Below are positions 52,112 to 64,000 of a DNA stretch of 64,000 nucleotides, one piece after another. A program made the position numbers and the translations under genes. Every line of letters starts with the position of its first letter. Position 1 is the first letter of the stretch. Source of the DNA: Prostheceraeus crozeri (Eukaryota; Platyhelminthes; Polycladida; Euryleptidae); assembly GCA_907163375.1 (NCBI GenBank), contig CAJQUW010005348.1, positions 186,001-250,000 of the forward strand, given 5' to 3'. Below the pieces are notes generated by a model. The model saw only the letters and a list, made by a program, of their open reading frames with translations, searched no databases and had not been told where the DNA came from.

Positions 52112-55100
52112 CCAGCGATGGAACCGGGTCACCGGGTCAACCGGGTCACTGTTTTGAGCCGAACTACCGGGTCACCGGGTCAGTACTCAAAAAAGTGACC
52201 CGGTATAATTTTCATTAATATGGTTTTAATAATACGCTTTGCTGAAGAATCTTAATAAAATACGATGAATGCATGACTTACCGGTACTTAATTAGATTTA
52301 ACAAAGTTTATTACTTCATACAATAAGAAGTCTCTAAATTGCGGATCGCTTTCATTCCAAATTCAATGATTACGGAATTTGTTGCGTCATACTACACAGT
52401 CCACGCGCCTTGCCTGCTCTACATTGATACTGTTTGTTTAGTTAGTTGCAAATTTAAAAGAAATCTCAGTGACTTTTAAAGTGACTCACACATTCCCAGT
52501 TGTCAGTTTGGTCCGAATGTGAAATGGGGAGGGGCAAACGCAGTGTATCAGTGACCTCGTGAATTGTTCACATTGCTCGAAACTTTTATTTTCAATGGTG
52601 GGAGAATGGAGACTGTCTTCACTGTCCTGCATCGCCCCGCACGCAGGTGCTACACATTCAGCTTCATTACACAATACGAGGCTGACAAACCAGGACATAA
52701 AGATAATTTCTCACTTACGAATAATTGGCTGACTACCAGAGAATTCAATGACTATTGGGATAAGCAAATGATAGTCCAGTTTGACAATCATTTTAAACAA
52801 CGAAAATAACTTTTCATACCACAGTAGTGGGCCTCGTACGAACTCTAATTAGTGGTTGTAAATACACAAATGGAAGATATAGCAAAGAAGGTCATTGATA
52901 GATATTACAAGATCAAACAGCCGCAGAATAGATCAAGTGAAGTGTGGAAACTCTTCGGTCTTGTCTACGACGAAAATGATACAGAGCTCTTTGACGTCGC
53001 TTCGTGTACATCCTCCTATACATGCTTGATCTACAAAAAGAAAGACGATCAAGGAAAGATAATTGACTATGGCACCAAAAATTTAATTGGATGCAAGCCC
53101 GTTGCAGTCGCCGAAAGATTGGTGAATACTCGTCTCGATCACTGTCATCTTTCTTTATTCAGAAGAAACCCATTATTGAAAGTGACTTAGCACAGAAAAT
53201 AAAGGATGCTGAAGTTCGATTTGTAAATGGAACTTTCTCTCCATTTTTGATCGTGGACAACGAACATTTCCGACATTTCGCCGAAGTTATGATCGAGGTT
53301 GGAGCACGCAAAGATGGATTATCAGCAGACCAAGTTCTATACGGTCGCAAAACGATTCAACGTACAACCATGAACAGTGTTTCAGACATTATTTCGACTA
53401 TCAAATCGAACATCATAAAACCTGCGTCGGTCGGTGCAATTTCCTCAGTCACTGATCTGTGGACTGACAACGTGATGCAAAACACGTACATGGAAGCATC
53501 ATTATTTTGGATAGAAGAAGATTGCAATAAACCTACAATGGAATGGAAACTTTGTCGTGCTCTTGTATATTTCAATAGCTTCGATAAAACCAAAACAGCG
53601 GATAGCATACGTGAGGCATTATGTTCAGGTATGCAGGACATCGGACTATCTCCTGAACTCGTACCTGTCACCACTGACTGTGGAGCCAATGTAGTCGCTG
53701 CCACTCGAGAAAAGCTGAGAATTGATGTGTATGTCATCGACTTCATACTGCCATCAAATTAGCTTGGGAAGAGGCAAATGCTGCAGATGACACCTTGGAA
53801 TCTTTGGATAAACAATGCCATAAATTGGTACATTATGTAAAGATCGGTTCCGATATTCAATCGAAATTGGACATAACTTTGAAACAAGGCGGCTCAACAA
53901 GACCATGGAGAGCTCTCATGAAGATGTTTGGCTCAATTCTAAGCAATTTCGGAGATCCAGCCGAAAAGCTAGCGAATGCACTGCGCGAACGAAAAAAAAA
54001 CGGGTTTCTCAGCGACATCGATTTCGAAGTTTTGAGATCTGTTTATGATGCCATTCAAATTGCTGAATCAATCTTCGACATGCTGGAGTCTGCGTTTGTG
54101 CCCACAATCTCAAACGTTTTGCCGGCTTATTATCTTCTCCGACAGATGTGGTCGACAACTTCGCCAACTGATACAGCACAATCTCGATTATTCAAGATTC
54201 AACTGTTCCAAGCTATTGATCTAAAAGTATGGACAAGCATCAAACAAATTCACTTCGCCGCGACGTTTTTAGATCCGTCACTGAAAGATTTTTTTTCTGT
54301 GACAACGGGAGCGAACGCGCCAACTTCCACAAGCAAGCTATTAATTGCTTGCTGGAGTTCTGCAAGTCTGTTTCGTATCTTAAAAACGCCTACGACGATG
54401 ATGTCGTAGAAATCTCTACCGAACCATCCACTTCCGCAGCCAGTTCCCTACCACCACCAGCAAAAATAGCAAAAACAGATTTGTTTGCGGCTTTTCGGGT
54501 TACAACAAAACAGGATCACGGCATCAAAGTTGCTTACACAAAGAGAGCAAGAATGGAAGAAGTGGAAAGATACCGACGCACAGAATCCCCTATTGGACAA
54601 TTCGATATAATTAATTCGTGGTGCGAGAAGAGAACACAATTCCCTCTGATGGCAAAGGCATCCAGACAAATTCTTGTCATACAGGCTTCCAGCTCGGAAT
54701 CAGAGAGATCTTTCTCGAAAAGTGGCAAGTTCACCAGAAGAAGACAGAGCTCGTCTCTTACCCAAGACACTTGAGGCTCAAATGATGTACCTGAAGAATA
54801 TTTCGTTGCTTCAGAAAATAGAGATTGAAAGTTGTTTAGAGAACTTACAAACATACGTGCAGTTTATTTGTTATTTTTAGTCAAATATGTAAAACTGTTA
54901 TAAACTTTGAGTTCGTGCTGTTTGAAGGTAATTCGCATGTTTTTATGTACGTAGATTAAACACTGTATATAGTTTTATCATTTTATATGTAGCAGTGACT
55001 TATAGATCGTGTATATATCCTTTGCCTAGATACATTGATACATTGAGTACTTCATTTTGATTTGACGATGATTCCTATTTTAGTTTGTTCGGTTTTGTTA

Positions 55101-55568
55101 CAATTCAGAGAAATAAAGATCGTTTATATTAATTGCAAAGTTTCAGTTTTACTGGGATTATTGGGATTAATTTGTTAACAAAGCATCTAAGGCAGCGTCC
55201 ACAGTAGGCAAAGTGATAAGGCAGCATAATTATTAATTAACCTCTTCACCTTGTCTAAATCTGTAGATATGGTATAACGTACATGTAGCCTACGTATCAT
55301 TCAGTACGTGAATGGCATATGGCCTATACATATACAAGTTATAATCAGGAGTCCAGTTTAAAATACTCGCAAGGAAAGTGAAATGTATATGATTTTCATA
55401 TAATATACATGTAGTTAGACAATTGGGATGGAGGTAAATAGTTTAATAGCTTATGAGATATAGCCTACCCGTAATTGTCCAGGTGCAGGCTAAACATTTA
55501 CAGCTTTCAACAAAAAATGGATCACCGGGTCACCGGGTCAATTAACCCTGACCCGGTTCCATCGCTGG
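52112..55568 (+). mobile_element. hAT transposon relic, 3.46 kb
   Basis: Ends share 20 bases in inverted orientation, beginning ccagcgatggaaccgg. Flanking octamers are aatattat (52104-52111) and aatatata (55569-55576), a decayed duplication. Subterminal repeats of accgggtc occur on both sides in the same strand orientation (52121-52200 and 55521-55540). The interior encodes a broken hAT transposase. The 3' part of the element (54.9-55.5 kb) is AT-rich and non-coding. Confidence 0.85.
52852..54774 (+). pseudogene. Broken hAT-superfamily transposase
   Basis: The coding pieces change frame at least at about 53100-53190, 53740-53800 and 54230-54410. In order: a BED-finger-like N-terminus (SSEVWKLFGLVYDEND, then VASC…TC); PFLIVDNEHFRHF and a long helical segment; TDLWTDN with the first catalytic Asp; VTTDCGANVVAAT with the second; and the C-terminal dimerisation region LPLMAKASRQILVIQASSSES followed by ERSFSKSG, the hAT-C signature. 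Such proteins usually run to 600-700 residues, which fits the total span. It cannot make an intact enzyme as written. An upstream ORF at 52564-52809 is not clearly part of it. Confidence 0.82.
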
Positions 55569-55576
55569 AATATATA

Positions 55577-58500
55577 CATTCCCTTTGTTGTTTTGCAGAA
55601 CGGCGTGTAAAGGAAGCCATATGGACTAAAAGATACAACAGTTTTAATAAAGCAAAATTTTCTCTGAGTGATGTTTGCAGCAATGTCATTCATAGGCAGT
55701 GAGATTTGAGTCCTTTTTCCATCTTGCGGCTATTTTAAGATATCTAATACTCATGAAACTTTTGCCTAATTATGCTATGTATTTTAACACTTCCTTCACT
55801 CCATTTTCTTACATTTCTGATATTTCAGTGATTTTGAAATTAAAAATATTTTCGTTTGATAAATCCTCTCTATCCTTTGTATTCAAACATTAAAATAAAA
55901 ATGGGCTTTTTCAATTCATATATTGTATATTAAAAATTCTTTGGCAGCCGTACTTTCATGGTTTTAGTCGTCAGTCTTTAGTGTTTTGAAGACTTTTTGG
56001 ATTCTTTATGCTTTTGGAAACTTTTGCTCTTCTTTCAATTTTTTGCATGGTTCGGTTCTCTTCTGTTGACTAACCTCCTGCATGAATCGACAGCCTCAAA
56101 AGCTGTGATGATAAGTTAAAAAGAACCCTAACAAGGTCGATGACAAGCTATAACTACATGCGATATTTATGTTTTGCGGCTATGTGCAAGTTCATGTCCT
56201 TGAAGATTACTGCATGAATGTGCCATCTGAATGTCACCAAAGCACAAGTGCTACTGCTGGTATCTTATTATCAAATAAAACATTGATTAGTTTGGAAAAG
56301 TATGTCATTGTCTGTAAAATATTATAAACATATGTAAATACAATTAAAAAAACAATTTTTGACGGTATTTTTGACGGTTTTAAATTCTTGGAAATTGCAT
56401 GCTTCGTGTGTGCATGCTTTCAATTGATACAACTTGCTCATCTTCGCACTAAAAATTGAAACTCAAAATTTGAAATCAATAGAGTTTTGAGATTGTTTGA
56501 TGTTTACTGCATTTTAGCTATGAATCTATTTACGATACCAAACTTGCTGAATGTACTGTCCACTCTCTCATCTCTAACTTTCTATCATAAGCTGTTCAAG
56601 CAGATTCCACTGAGTAATTTCATTCCGGTGTGTGCCTTAATATGTAGCCGGTGAAGTGAATCGAAATATATCCACGAGCAATGTCTGGGTGTTATTCTTC
56701 ATCTATAAGACTTGTAAGACCAATGACCTATTCAAAATTGACTCAATTTATCTTGCAGCAGATGAAATATTTTGTCTATCTACATGCAGTCCTCTATTCA
56801 ACTATTCTCAAAGGTTTATGGAAACTCCATTCACATTTTGGAATCGATTTTACATGTCTGACTAGCCTGGAGCATTTTCCATCTAACCATTTTTAGTTAA
56901 CTTCTAGCAAATCTACGAGTGTGCAGTGGAGCTTTAAATTTCTCCGTACTCTTTCATGCATACTTCGAAAAATCTGCATCTAAGCGAATTTCCTATGACA
57001 TTTAATGTCAAACAGTCGTGTTATTTTATCAATCTACTTTGTGATAAGATTAACTCATGCGTTGTCGAGCGAGACACTTTGTTCGTTTTGCATACCGAAG
57101 TTAAAGAAGCAGGAGTTGAGAAGTTTTTGGAAAATCTACGCATTCCATTGAAGTTGTGAGTTTGGAATATAAATTTCCTGTCTGTCATTTAACTCATAGA
57201 TATGATATTTTTGGGAATAATTCGTGGTTACCAGCCGACAATCAAAACAGCTTCGTACGGAGATAGATATAATCCGCTACGATGTTTGCAGAACGTGTGA
57301 CTGTCTTGCAAATATTTTGCTTCGTGGAAATACAAACAAAGAAAGAAACGATACCAAAACAAATACAATGTTTCTGAATCAGAGGCGTGGAACTTTTAAG
57401 ATTGATTTCAACTCTTGTAAAACCCTTTAATCAATACATGATTTGTTGTTTCTAATGCGACACGCATAAATGTCTGAAGAACAAGTTGATGAAAACTGTG
57501 AATAAAAACACTATGAAGTCTAGGAAGGCTTTTGAAGCGTGAAATGGTGCATTATGAAAAATATATACCGGTAATACATATTTGTCATGACATATCATTT
57601 CAAGTTTGTTCTCATATTATGCAGGGTGCAACCGAAATCGGCAAAAAAATTAATAAATTATATTCCTAATGCTGTTAAAGCTAAAGGCAGCAAAATATTC
57701 GTTCCAGTAGATCGTTGACAATAGCCACTTACCTTTCATGAGTAGTTCACAGTGAATCATCAAGGCTGATGCATATAATCTCGATGTATATGTTCTCGTT
57801 TCGTTATTGGATGCTCTTCAGTCGTTTGTGCCGAATTATGTTGAATTGAGGTTTAACAAAGAAATCTACATTTGATGAACATCTTGATATTTCCAGTAGC
57901 GCTGAGATTGATTGAGTCATGATTATTTAACAGCTATGAAGACGTATTCACAACCATGATTTTATTGTTGTCAGCCTTACTCAGTTTTTTCTACTTACTG
58001 CATGGTGTTCTGCATTGTACATGTACGCTTGTGAGTCAAACTTGGATGTCTATCTTTTATATACCAATGCATGTAAATATCTTGTATCAACAAAAGTGAG
58101 AGACTAAAACTGACAACTGAAAATTACTATATTTTCCTTTTGCAGTCGAAGGCATTGCAATTATATACATGTGCATAAATTACATCATACTTATGCGTCG
58201 AGCCCAATCTTCATCTCAGATAATAAGCAGGCAAATTATTTCATCTTTGAGAGAAGTCTCTTAGTATCTTCGTATTTTTTTGCATCTTAAAATCATGTCA
58301 ACATGTTCATTCAGACGAATGCTCTATTTACGAGCTTAGTTTCATGTGTCTTTGGAATGAAGTTATCATTTTCATGTAATTTGCCTATAATTATATTTGG
58401 AATGGACATCATTTTACTTCAATTCTAGACCATTTCATGTGAGGTTATGCAAGCTGTTTAAATGATCAATTGTGAGGAATATCTTCATACATGTTGAAAA

Positions 58501-58915
58501 ACACCGTCTTCTGTTTTTCTCATTTGTTATCTACTTAATTTTTATTATGCCATCTTGTTGACTTATCAGACATGCTAGGTGTGCTGCAATTCAAAGAAAG
58601 CACAAGTTACATCTGTTCGCACAGACGGAAACAAGCGATTTGCCCTTCTTCATGGAGTGTAATTTGTTCATGTACTCGTATTTTCATGTCTCTAATGAGA
58701 ATTTGCATCACAAGCTTAAATTTAATGTTTCTAATTATCTCGTACAGAATACTAGTAAACAAAGCTTGTGCATGCATGTTGTCTGAAACTACTTTTGTGT
58801 TGCTGTGTTGTATAAAATCCCTTATACCATTTTATGCTTCTGGAGCTGCAATTTCCTCTCAATTTTGGAATAGATTCGATAGAAGTTTTTAATTCGCTTT
58901 CTGTAATAATAAATA
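55577..58915. other. Non-coding stretch
   Basis: No gene recognised. Frames at 56956-57159 and 58572-58892 are open but lack motifs and splice context. AT-rich throughout. Confidence 0.4.
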
Positions 58916-58917
58916 TA

Positions 58918-60520
58918 CCGTAAAACAGGCAAATTCCAGCCACTTTTTTGGCTTCTTTTTGAATTTTCTGCTATATATTTCATATAGAGTACGAGTTATA
59001 CCTTCATGAACTGCAATTTTGGCTTTCTGAAGACAATCAAAATGAAAAATAGCTTGAACAATGAAATACGTGTATTTGAGAACAACTTAGATACGGGTAC
59101 TTCAAAAAACGAAAAATTGGTAACCTCAGCCACCAACAGAAATTTTAGCAAAACGAACTGTTAGTAACTAAAACAATTCAACACGCAATACAAAGTCAAC
59201 AACGGCTAATTGCAGTTAGAGCACACAAAAAATACATCACTCGTTTCATTATTACAGGCTCCGCAGGTCCATATTCTGCAAGACGTGCATTGGACCCAGT
59301 CTGGTCCATTATATCCGGCAAACGAAATTTTACACAATCCACAGTCGTCATCCTCACTGCAAGTTGAGCTGTCTTCATCCCCGTCCGCATGCGTTGAATC
59401 CACATTTGACGTTGAGGCGACACAGACGGGAGAAGCGGAAGAAGCTTTCCGTCAGCGGAACCGCAAAACATCAGGGAGATGTTGGTCTTTGAATGTTCCT
59501 GAACGATTTCGATGCGACGTGTTCCCCGCTTTGCAATCACTTTTTGAGAACCAGGATTATCTGACAGTGCGGTCTCGTCGTAGTTGAAGACATGAGAAGG
59601 AGAAGCTTCTGATAATCTACATTGCGACAGTTCATCGAAGAAAGCGTTCACCGTTTCTGGTCGAAGTGATGACCTGCTGCGTTTGATATTGCATCCCTGA
59701 CGAAGAACCAGATTGTGTCTGGTCATAAAAGAGTTCACCCAGTCACTTCCTGGTCGATTATTTGTGAATCGCTCAACTTCACGACCTTTGGATGCTAGAT
59801 ATCGACAGACGAGGTCTTGAAGAAGTTGCTTAGTCAGACCGAATCCCCACTTGGTAATAATCTGAATTGTTCGAGCGATGACTTGTTCTTCAGTTTGCGA
59901 AAGTTCTGTGGGTCTGCCAGGTCCCGCAACTATCTCATTCTTCTCTGATACCTTGATATGACGCTGTAGTGTTTCGCGATTGACATGATAAGCATCGGCA
60001 GCTTTTCTTTGTGACATTCGGTTTTCACGAACAGCGCTGACAGCTAGCTGCATATCGTCATCCCTGTAGCTCTTGACGGTTTTCTTCGTGGCCATCACTG
60101 ACAGCAATCACACATTCGAATGTCACCCGAAAGAAAATTCATTTACTTAATACGGAATCAAATTCATTGATCGTCGTGACAGAGATCATGCGCAGGTGCA
60201 GGTGAGGACGCAAATCGATAAGACACGCTACTGTGTGCGACATAGATATCTGATTCATCGCTTCATCGCTGGCAGCACAGTCGAATTAGCAACAATGGGT
60301 AATGTCAGCCACCAACGATATTTACGATTTTTTTTCATTTTACGAATTACAAGCTCCGAAACCAACTGTAACTAATCCAATTGTTCTGAAATGTCAAAAA
60401 TGAAATCAGCAAAGAGTGTGAGCATCAGTTTTTAGGTAACTGTGAATGAAAAGAGTTTTTTGCACTTTTTTTGATAAGTGGCTGACATTACCCCTGGTGG
60501 CTGACATTTGTCAGTTTTAC
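58918..60520 (-). mobile_element. Internally deleted pogo/Tigger-like transposon, 1.6 kb
   Basis: Inverted ends share gtaaaac-g-caaat-cagccac (58920-58943 with 60497-60520, 20 of 24 matches), with TA dinucleotides just outside (58916-58917 and 60521-60522), as expected for the Tc1-mariner/pogo group. The word cagccacc recurs internally near both ends (59129, 60310 and 60490 regions), probably transposase-binding sites. The interior holds one truncated transposase reading leftward. Confidence 0.72.
59206..60095 (-). pseudogene. Truncated pogo-like transposase with PHD-like C-terminus
   Basis: Starts at ATG 60095. The N-terminal psq-type helix-turn-helix (SYRDDDMQLAVSAVRENRMS, then QRKAADAYHVNRETLQRHIK) precedes a Tc5/CENP-B-like domain (GRPTELSQTEEQVIARTI … SDWVNSFMTRHNL). 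The DDE region opens with FNYDETAL and reaches ADGKLLPL, but nearly all of the catalytic domain is then missing. At about 59400-59440 the frame changes, and 59403-59206 in another frame encodes CGLCKISF…WVQCTSC followed by WTCGACNN…VCSNC, a PHD-like zinc finger found at the end of some pogo-type transposases. An internal deletion joined the two ends out of frame, so no active enzyme is possible. Confidence 0.8.
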
Positions 60521-60530
60521 TACTTTACAT

Positions 60531-60758
60531 AATGCATGATTTTGCAAGGCTTTCTATGTCCACAGGTTAATAAGTTCCACGAAGCAGGTAATTATTTTCC
60601 TGGTTGGAAATTATTAACCTGGTGCAGACTTCTATGAAAAAAGTCATGCATTATAACAGATGATGCATAGATTTCTTCGGTCATTGTTTGTCATAATAAC
60701 CTCGAGCCTTCGGCTCTCGGTAATTATAGCAATAATGACCTCAAATCTATGCATTATC
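60531..60758. repeat. Two adjacent foldback (hairpin) repeats
   Basis: First hairpin, about 60531-60652: arms begin ataatgcatga and end tcatgcattat with ~70% complementarity over about 48 bases. Second hairpin, 60659-60758: arms gatgatgcatagattt and aaatctatgcattatc, closing on gagccttcggctc. These look like related MITEs inserted side by side, immediately beyond the pogo-like element. No coding. Confidence 0.65.
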
Positions 60759-63700
60759 TATTACTTAATACAGCATTTGTTCAACCAGAAATTTCTGATG
60801 GAATAGATATCTTCAAATGAAGTTATATGTCTGATTGAACGGCCATTTCTGTTTCCAGAGTGTCCCAAAATTAGCGCATTTTGGTGTGAGAACGAGATTT
60901 TGCGTTCAAAAATGAATTGTAGGCCCAAAAGCGGAAAGAATTATCATGAGATTTTATTATTTAAAGAAATTACTCAAAAAATCGTTCATCTTCAAACAGC
61001 AATATCGCCACTTATATCAATATAATAAGTGTGAGCTTGTATTAAAAGTATAAAAAGCATTTCTGAAAAACAATATTGCGTCATGCATGTCACAAATAAT
61101 GCGACTTCTCTAATTGGTCAGCAATCAAAAAGCACACCAGATACAATTTGATAAAAAGGTTATGAATATTCATTTCAAAGATAATTTTAGCTTTTGTCGA
61201 AAAATTCATTGATGGTTAATTGCAAGCTATCAGTTAGTCAAGAATCAGGAAAAGCCTTTCGACTCACTTAGAAATTGTCCAACTACTATTCATCTTGTGA
61301 AGGAAGCCCAAAAAAACTAGTTGATCTTTACTAGATTCTCGAATTTCTATTGCGAGGCCTTTCAGCCAGCACAGCCGGCTATCGTCAGGATAGCCTGAAT
61401 AATCGAATAATATTCGGTCAATGAGCAATACAGATTTGATATCCTATTTTATTTGTAGTGATTAAGCAATATTTTCACAAGATGGGTCTATAAATAGACA
61501 TAAATGCATCACGGCAAGTGAAGAGCTTACCATGACTTCGACTCCTTCTCTACATTCATTATGTAAGTGTTGTGGTGTGACAGCTTTTTCTCAGTGCCAT
61601 AAATTTGAGTGGTTTTTCTTCTCCGACGCTGTCAACGGGAATAATAGCAATTAAAGGCTGAAGAATCACTTTATTCCACGACTTCAATCGAAAGGGTGTT
61701 CTCCACGGCAATTTTCCAAGAAGATGGAAAACCACCGCACTTTGTTCGTCATAATACCGTAACTTTAAGAAAATCCTAATCTCTTCAAAGCGATTCTGAA
61801 CGCGGCTTTGAAACAGTTTGGCCGGTAAGATCTCATAAATCTGACGCTATGAGATTGCTGGCTTTGAGTAGTGTTGAAGGACAGGTACATGTTATGTCAT
61901 AATGGAAAGCCAAAAACTATTTACGACCAAAGAGAAAATAGGTGCAAAGTTTGAAATCAAAAATGAAAGCATCGCAAGTTCTGTTGACAGCAACTGAAGA
62001 ATAGTGAATGTTTTTTATCCAAAGATGAAGGATATTTCGACCTTTACTGTAAATACTATAACCTCATGGCATTTTCATGGTGCTTTTGATTAAGAAAATG
62101 ATTTTCAAGTAGAAGAGGTCGTTCTAACATTGAAATAAAAAAAACTACGCCAATTTTGGACACCCTGTACTTCCTTTGTGTGTATAGATCTTGGCTCATT
62201 TCTTACATCCCGCATAGTCAGTATTTTATGGTCATAGGAATAGCATGACTTCAGAAGTACCTTCAGCGGTACTCGTACAGCATGTTTCTTTAGTGGCAGC
62301 AATAAGCAGTTTTAGCAGTGATTCATCAGATAGACAGTAGGCTTACCCATTCTATGAGAGTCATTTCAGTTGATGGTTGTTGAAGCTGGGACATTCCTAT
62401 AACGACGTCTAAATGTTTCATAATTTTAATAAACTTATAGTTAATAAGACTTAAGGTTTGTCCTTAAGAGGACAGGTGGTGCGTTCCCACCGGCAGACAT
62501 TAAACGTTCAAGGCGTGTCAAACTTTTGACTATCCTAGGACTACATTTTAGAGCCAAACTTGACGAGATCGGTGTGGAGGACCTTCCCTCTGTTGCTTAA
62601 ACTTTGGTGATGAACATATGGTTCAGTTATTCGTAGCATGGGCAAAAATGAAGGATTCAGGTTTGATGACAGAAAAATATGACAATTTCCCCTGTCTATC
62701 CCCGTGTGACCAGGTTTGCACACATCTGTTCCAGCGTCCCGAAAGTGTCTTTCGGGATACGTGGACGTATGCTTGACTCAGTTTCTCAGTACCAAAATTC
62801 CGTTTCAGCTATTTCACATATATTTAGTTAAGAACTAAGTACTATTGCACATTTTACTACTTCATTGCATACAGCAAAGACAATTTAATATCAGAATAAC
62901 AATATCTCCCTAGGATAGTATAGAATTGATGATTGCACAAACTATTGGAGAAGAATTACACCCATGCATGCAGATATTCTGTTTGGATGAATACGTAGCA
63001 AGAACTATTGTAGATACTCTAAAGTCACGAAGAGTCAAGCTGCTCATGATAATATTAAAAGAAAGCACCAAGAATGTTGTAAATAGCGTAGGCATTCAAC
63101 AAAAAGTCACTTACATGTAAATATTAAAAACAAACATATAGATCTACGAAGTTAGGAAAACAAAAAGTGATGAATAAGGAGAAAAACTCAGATTACACAT
63201 GCGAAGGTCAAAGTATCGGTATAGCAAGTTTATGAGTCACGAGGACGTCGCAGAAACTGTACTTTGACTGAGATTCCATGATTGCTTTTAAATGGGCTTG
63301 ACGTTGTTACTCGTGACATGTGTAGTAAGATCACTTTTGGAAAAGCAATATGAAAATGAGAAGTTTCTATAGACCCCTCGTAATATATAATGTATTTAAA
63401 ATAATATACACGTAGGAGCAAAACGTTGTCGTTTTACCATATCTGTGAAACGACTTGAGTCTAAATCAAATAAAGCTGGCCTAATTGCAAAATCAAAAGC
63501 AATATCAAGCAAGAAAATATAATTCCCTTTACTAGAATATTCGATAAAAAGCTTGAAGCTTAACGTTTTTATCAAACTCACTGCACAAGCCGTTATATTA
63601 CACATTATTATACCATACATTGAATATATTATGGGTACTTTATTTTTCATGAAGTTGAACCAACCTTGGAGAGAAGCAAATATTTATTATATTTAGCAGT

Positions 63701-63759
63701 ATCACACGAAGATCCCAAGTCTTGTTTACTTCGGCGTTTCTCGAGTTTATTATAAGACA
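60759..63759. other. Non-coding stretch
   Basis: No gene recognised. A good TATA-box sequence (tctataaatag at 61487-61497) is followed about 40 bases later by a 40-codon frame (61532-61654, MTSTPSLHSLCKCCGVTAFS…), which may be chance or the start of a gene whose continuation I cannot find. A short hairpin lies at 62453-62470. Confidence 0.35.
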
Positions 63760-63935
63760 GATTTTAATCCGCCCCGACCCAATCCCAAAGTTTCCCGAAC
63801 TACCGAAGAATTTTGGTAGTGGGTTGGGTTCAGAGTTGGAACCGGGCCGGGCCTGGGTGGGGCCTGGGTCGGGCTTGGGCCTGTAAATGGGAAGCTCGCA
63901 CGTGCTTGGACAGGACGCGGGCCTAGAATTTAGGT
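63760..63935. repeat. GC-rich gggcctgggt repeat cluster
   Basis: Degenerate repeats of ccgggcc/gggcctgggt/cgggcttggg between 63838 and 63885, preceded by related cccaatccc/gggttggg words. The style is like the subterminal repeats of the hAT elements in this window, so a further element end is likely, but the window stops before TIRs can be paired. Confidence 0.4.
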
Positions 63936-64000
63936 ACATAGGCCTGAAATTTCATCAGACTAAAATGAAATTGTGATTGCTGTCTGATTTCCTTCTGATT

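Noticed and set aside
63640..63939. 99-aa leftward Pro/Gly-rich ORF
   Set aside because: Caused by the gggcctgggt repeats; no conserved motif.
1..64000. CRISPR arrays, bacterial operons or rRNA genes
   Set aside because: No regularly spaced palindromic repeats with unique spacers, no rRNA-like sequence, and introns plus transposon types show eukaryotic DNA.

Overview
The window is metazoan nuclear DNA: AT-rich, sparsely coding, with GT-AG introns, several DNA-transposon families and one recognisable host exon, a two-pore potassium channel exon of the THIK (KCNK12/13) type at 11152-11479. Words such as tacatgta and taggcctac recur and are, from general experience, common in echinoderm and other marine deuterostome genomes. 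Placement in a marine invertebrate deuterostome is an inference of low confidence.

Layout. 1-155 is the 3' coding end of a non-LTR retrotransposon. 3457-4970 is a non-autonomous hAT element with a perfect 8-bp target duplication, and 8084-9506 is a weaker hAT-like element. 11152-11479 is the K2P exon, followed by apparent intron and intergenic DNA that carries a tRNA-derived SINE. 19705-42912 is a complete Polinton/Maverick (adintovirus-like) element of 23.2 kb, with long terminal inverted repeats and a perfect 6-bp duplication (actgtt). 47104-47167 is a (TA)n tract. 49200-49667 may be a host exon. 52112-55568 is a hAT element with a broken transposase. 58918-60520 is an internally deleted pogo/Tigger-like element, followed by two foldback repeats.

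The Polinton carries about 20 genes. The rightward block (20540-28127) encodes a spliced protein of unknown role, two RING-like proteins, a DEDDh-exonuclease-like protein, a free-standing relative of the polymerase N-terminal domain, a small basic hydrophobic protein, the packaging ATPase, an unknown protein, a Cys-rich protein, a chromodomain integrase, a pVI/pX-like basic protein, the major capsid protein candidate and an adenain-like protease. The order basic protein - capsid - protease matches adenovirus pVI - hexon - protease. A leftward pocket (28154-29400) encodes a TATA-binding-protein-like protein (181 aa, about the size of the TBP core) and two tandem paralogues that resemble PC4. 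Two tandem virion-type paralogues follow (29436-32393), then a leftward spliced protein-primed DNA polymerase B (36484-32573), a divergent small gene, and a leftward right arm of small genes interleaved with a ~143-bp repeat.

How the genes work together: polymerase B and the DEDDh-like protein would copy the element; integrase and TIRs would insert it; ATPase, capsid, protease and basic proteins would make particles; the TBP/PC4-like pocket could direct transcription from the element's own TATA promoters. Many genes abut by TAATG or ATGA overlaps, which suggests polycistronic mRNAs. Several genes carry in-frame stops or single-base frameshifts, many of the latter in homopolymers, so this copy is decaying or the assembly has errors there.
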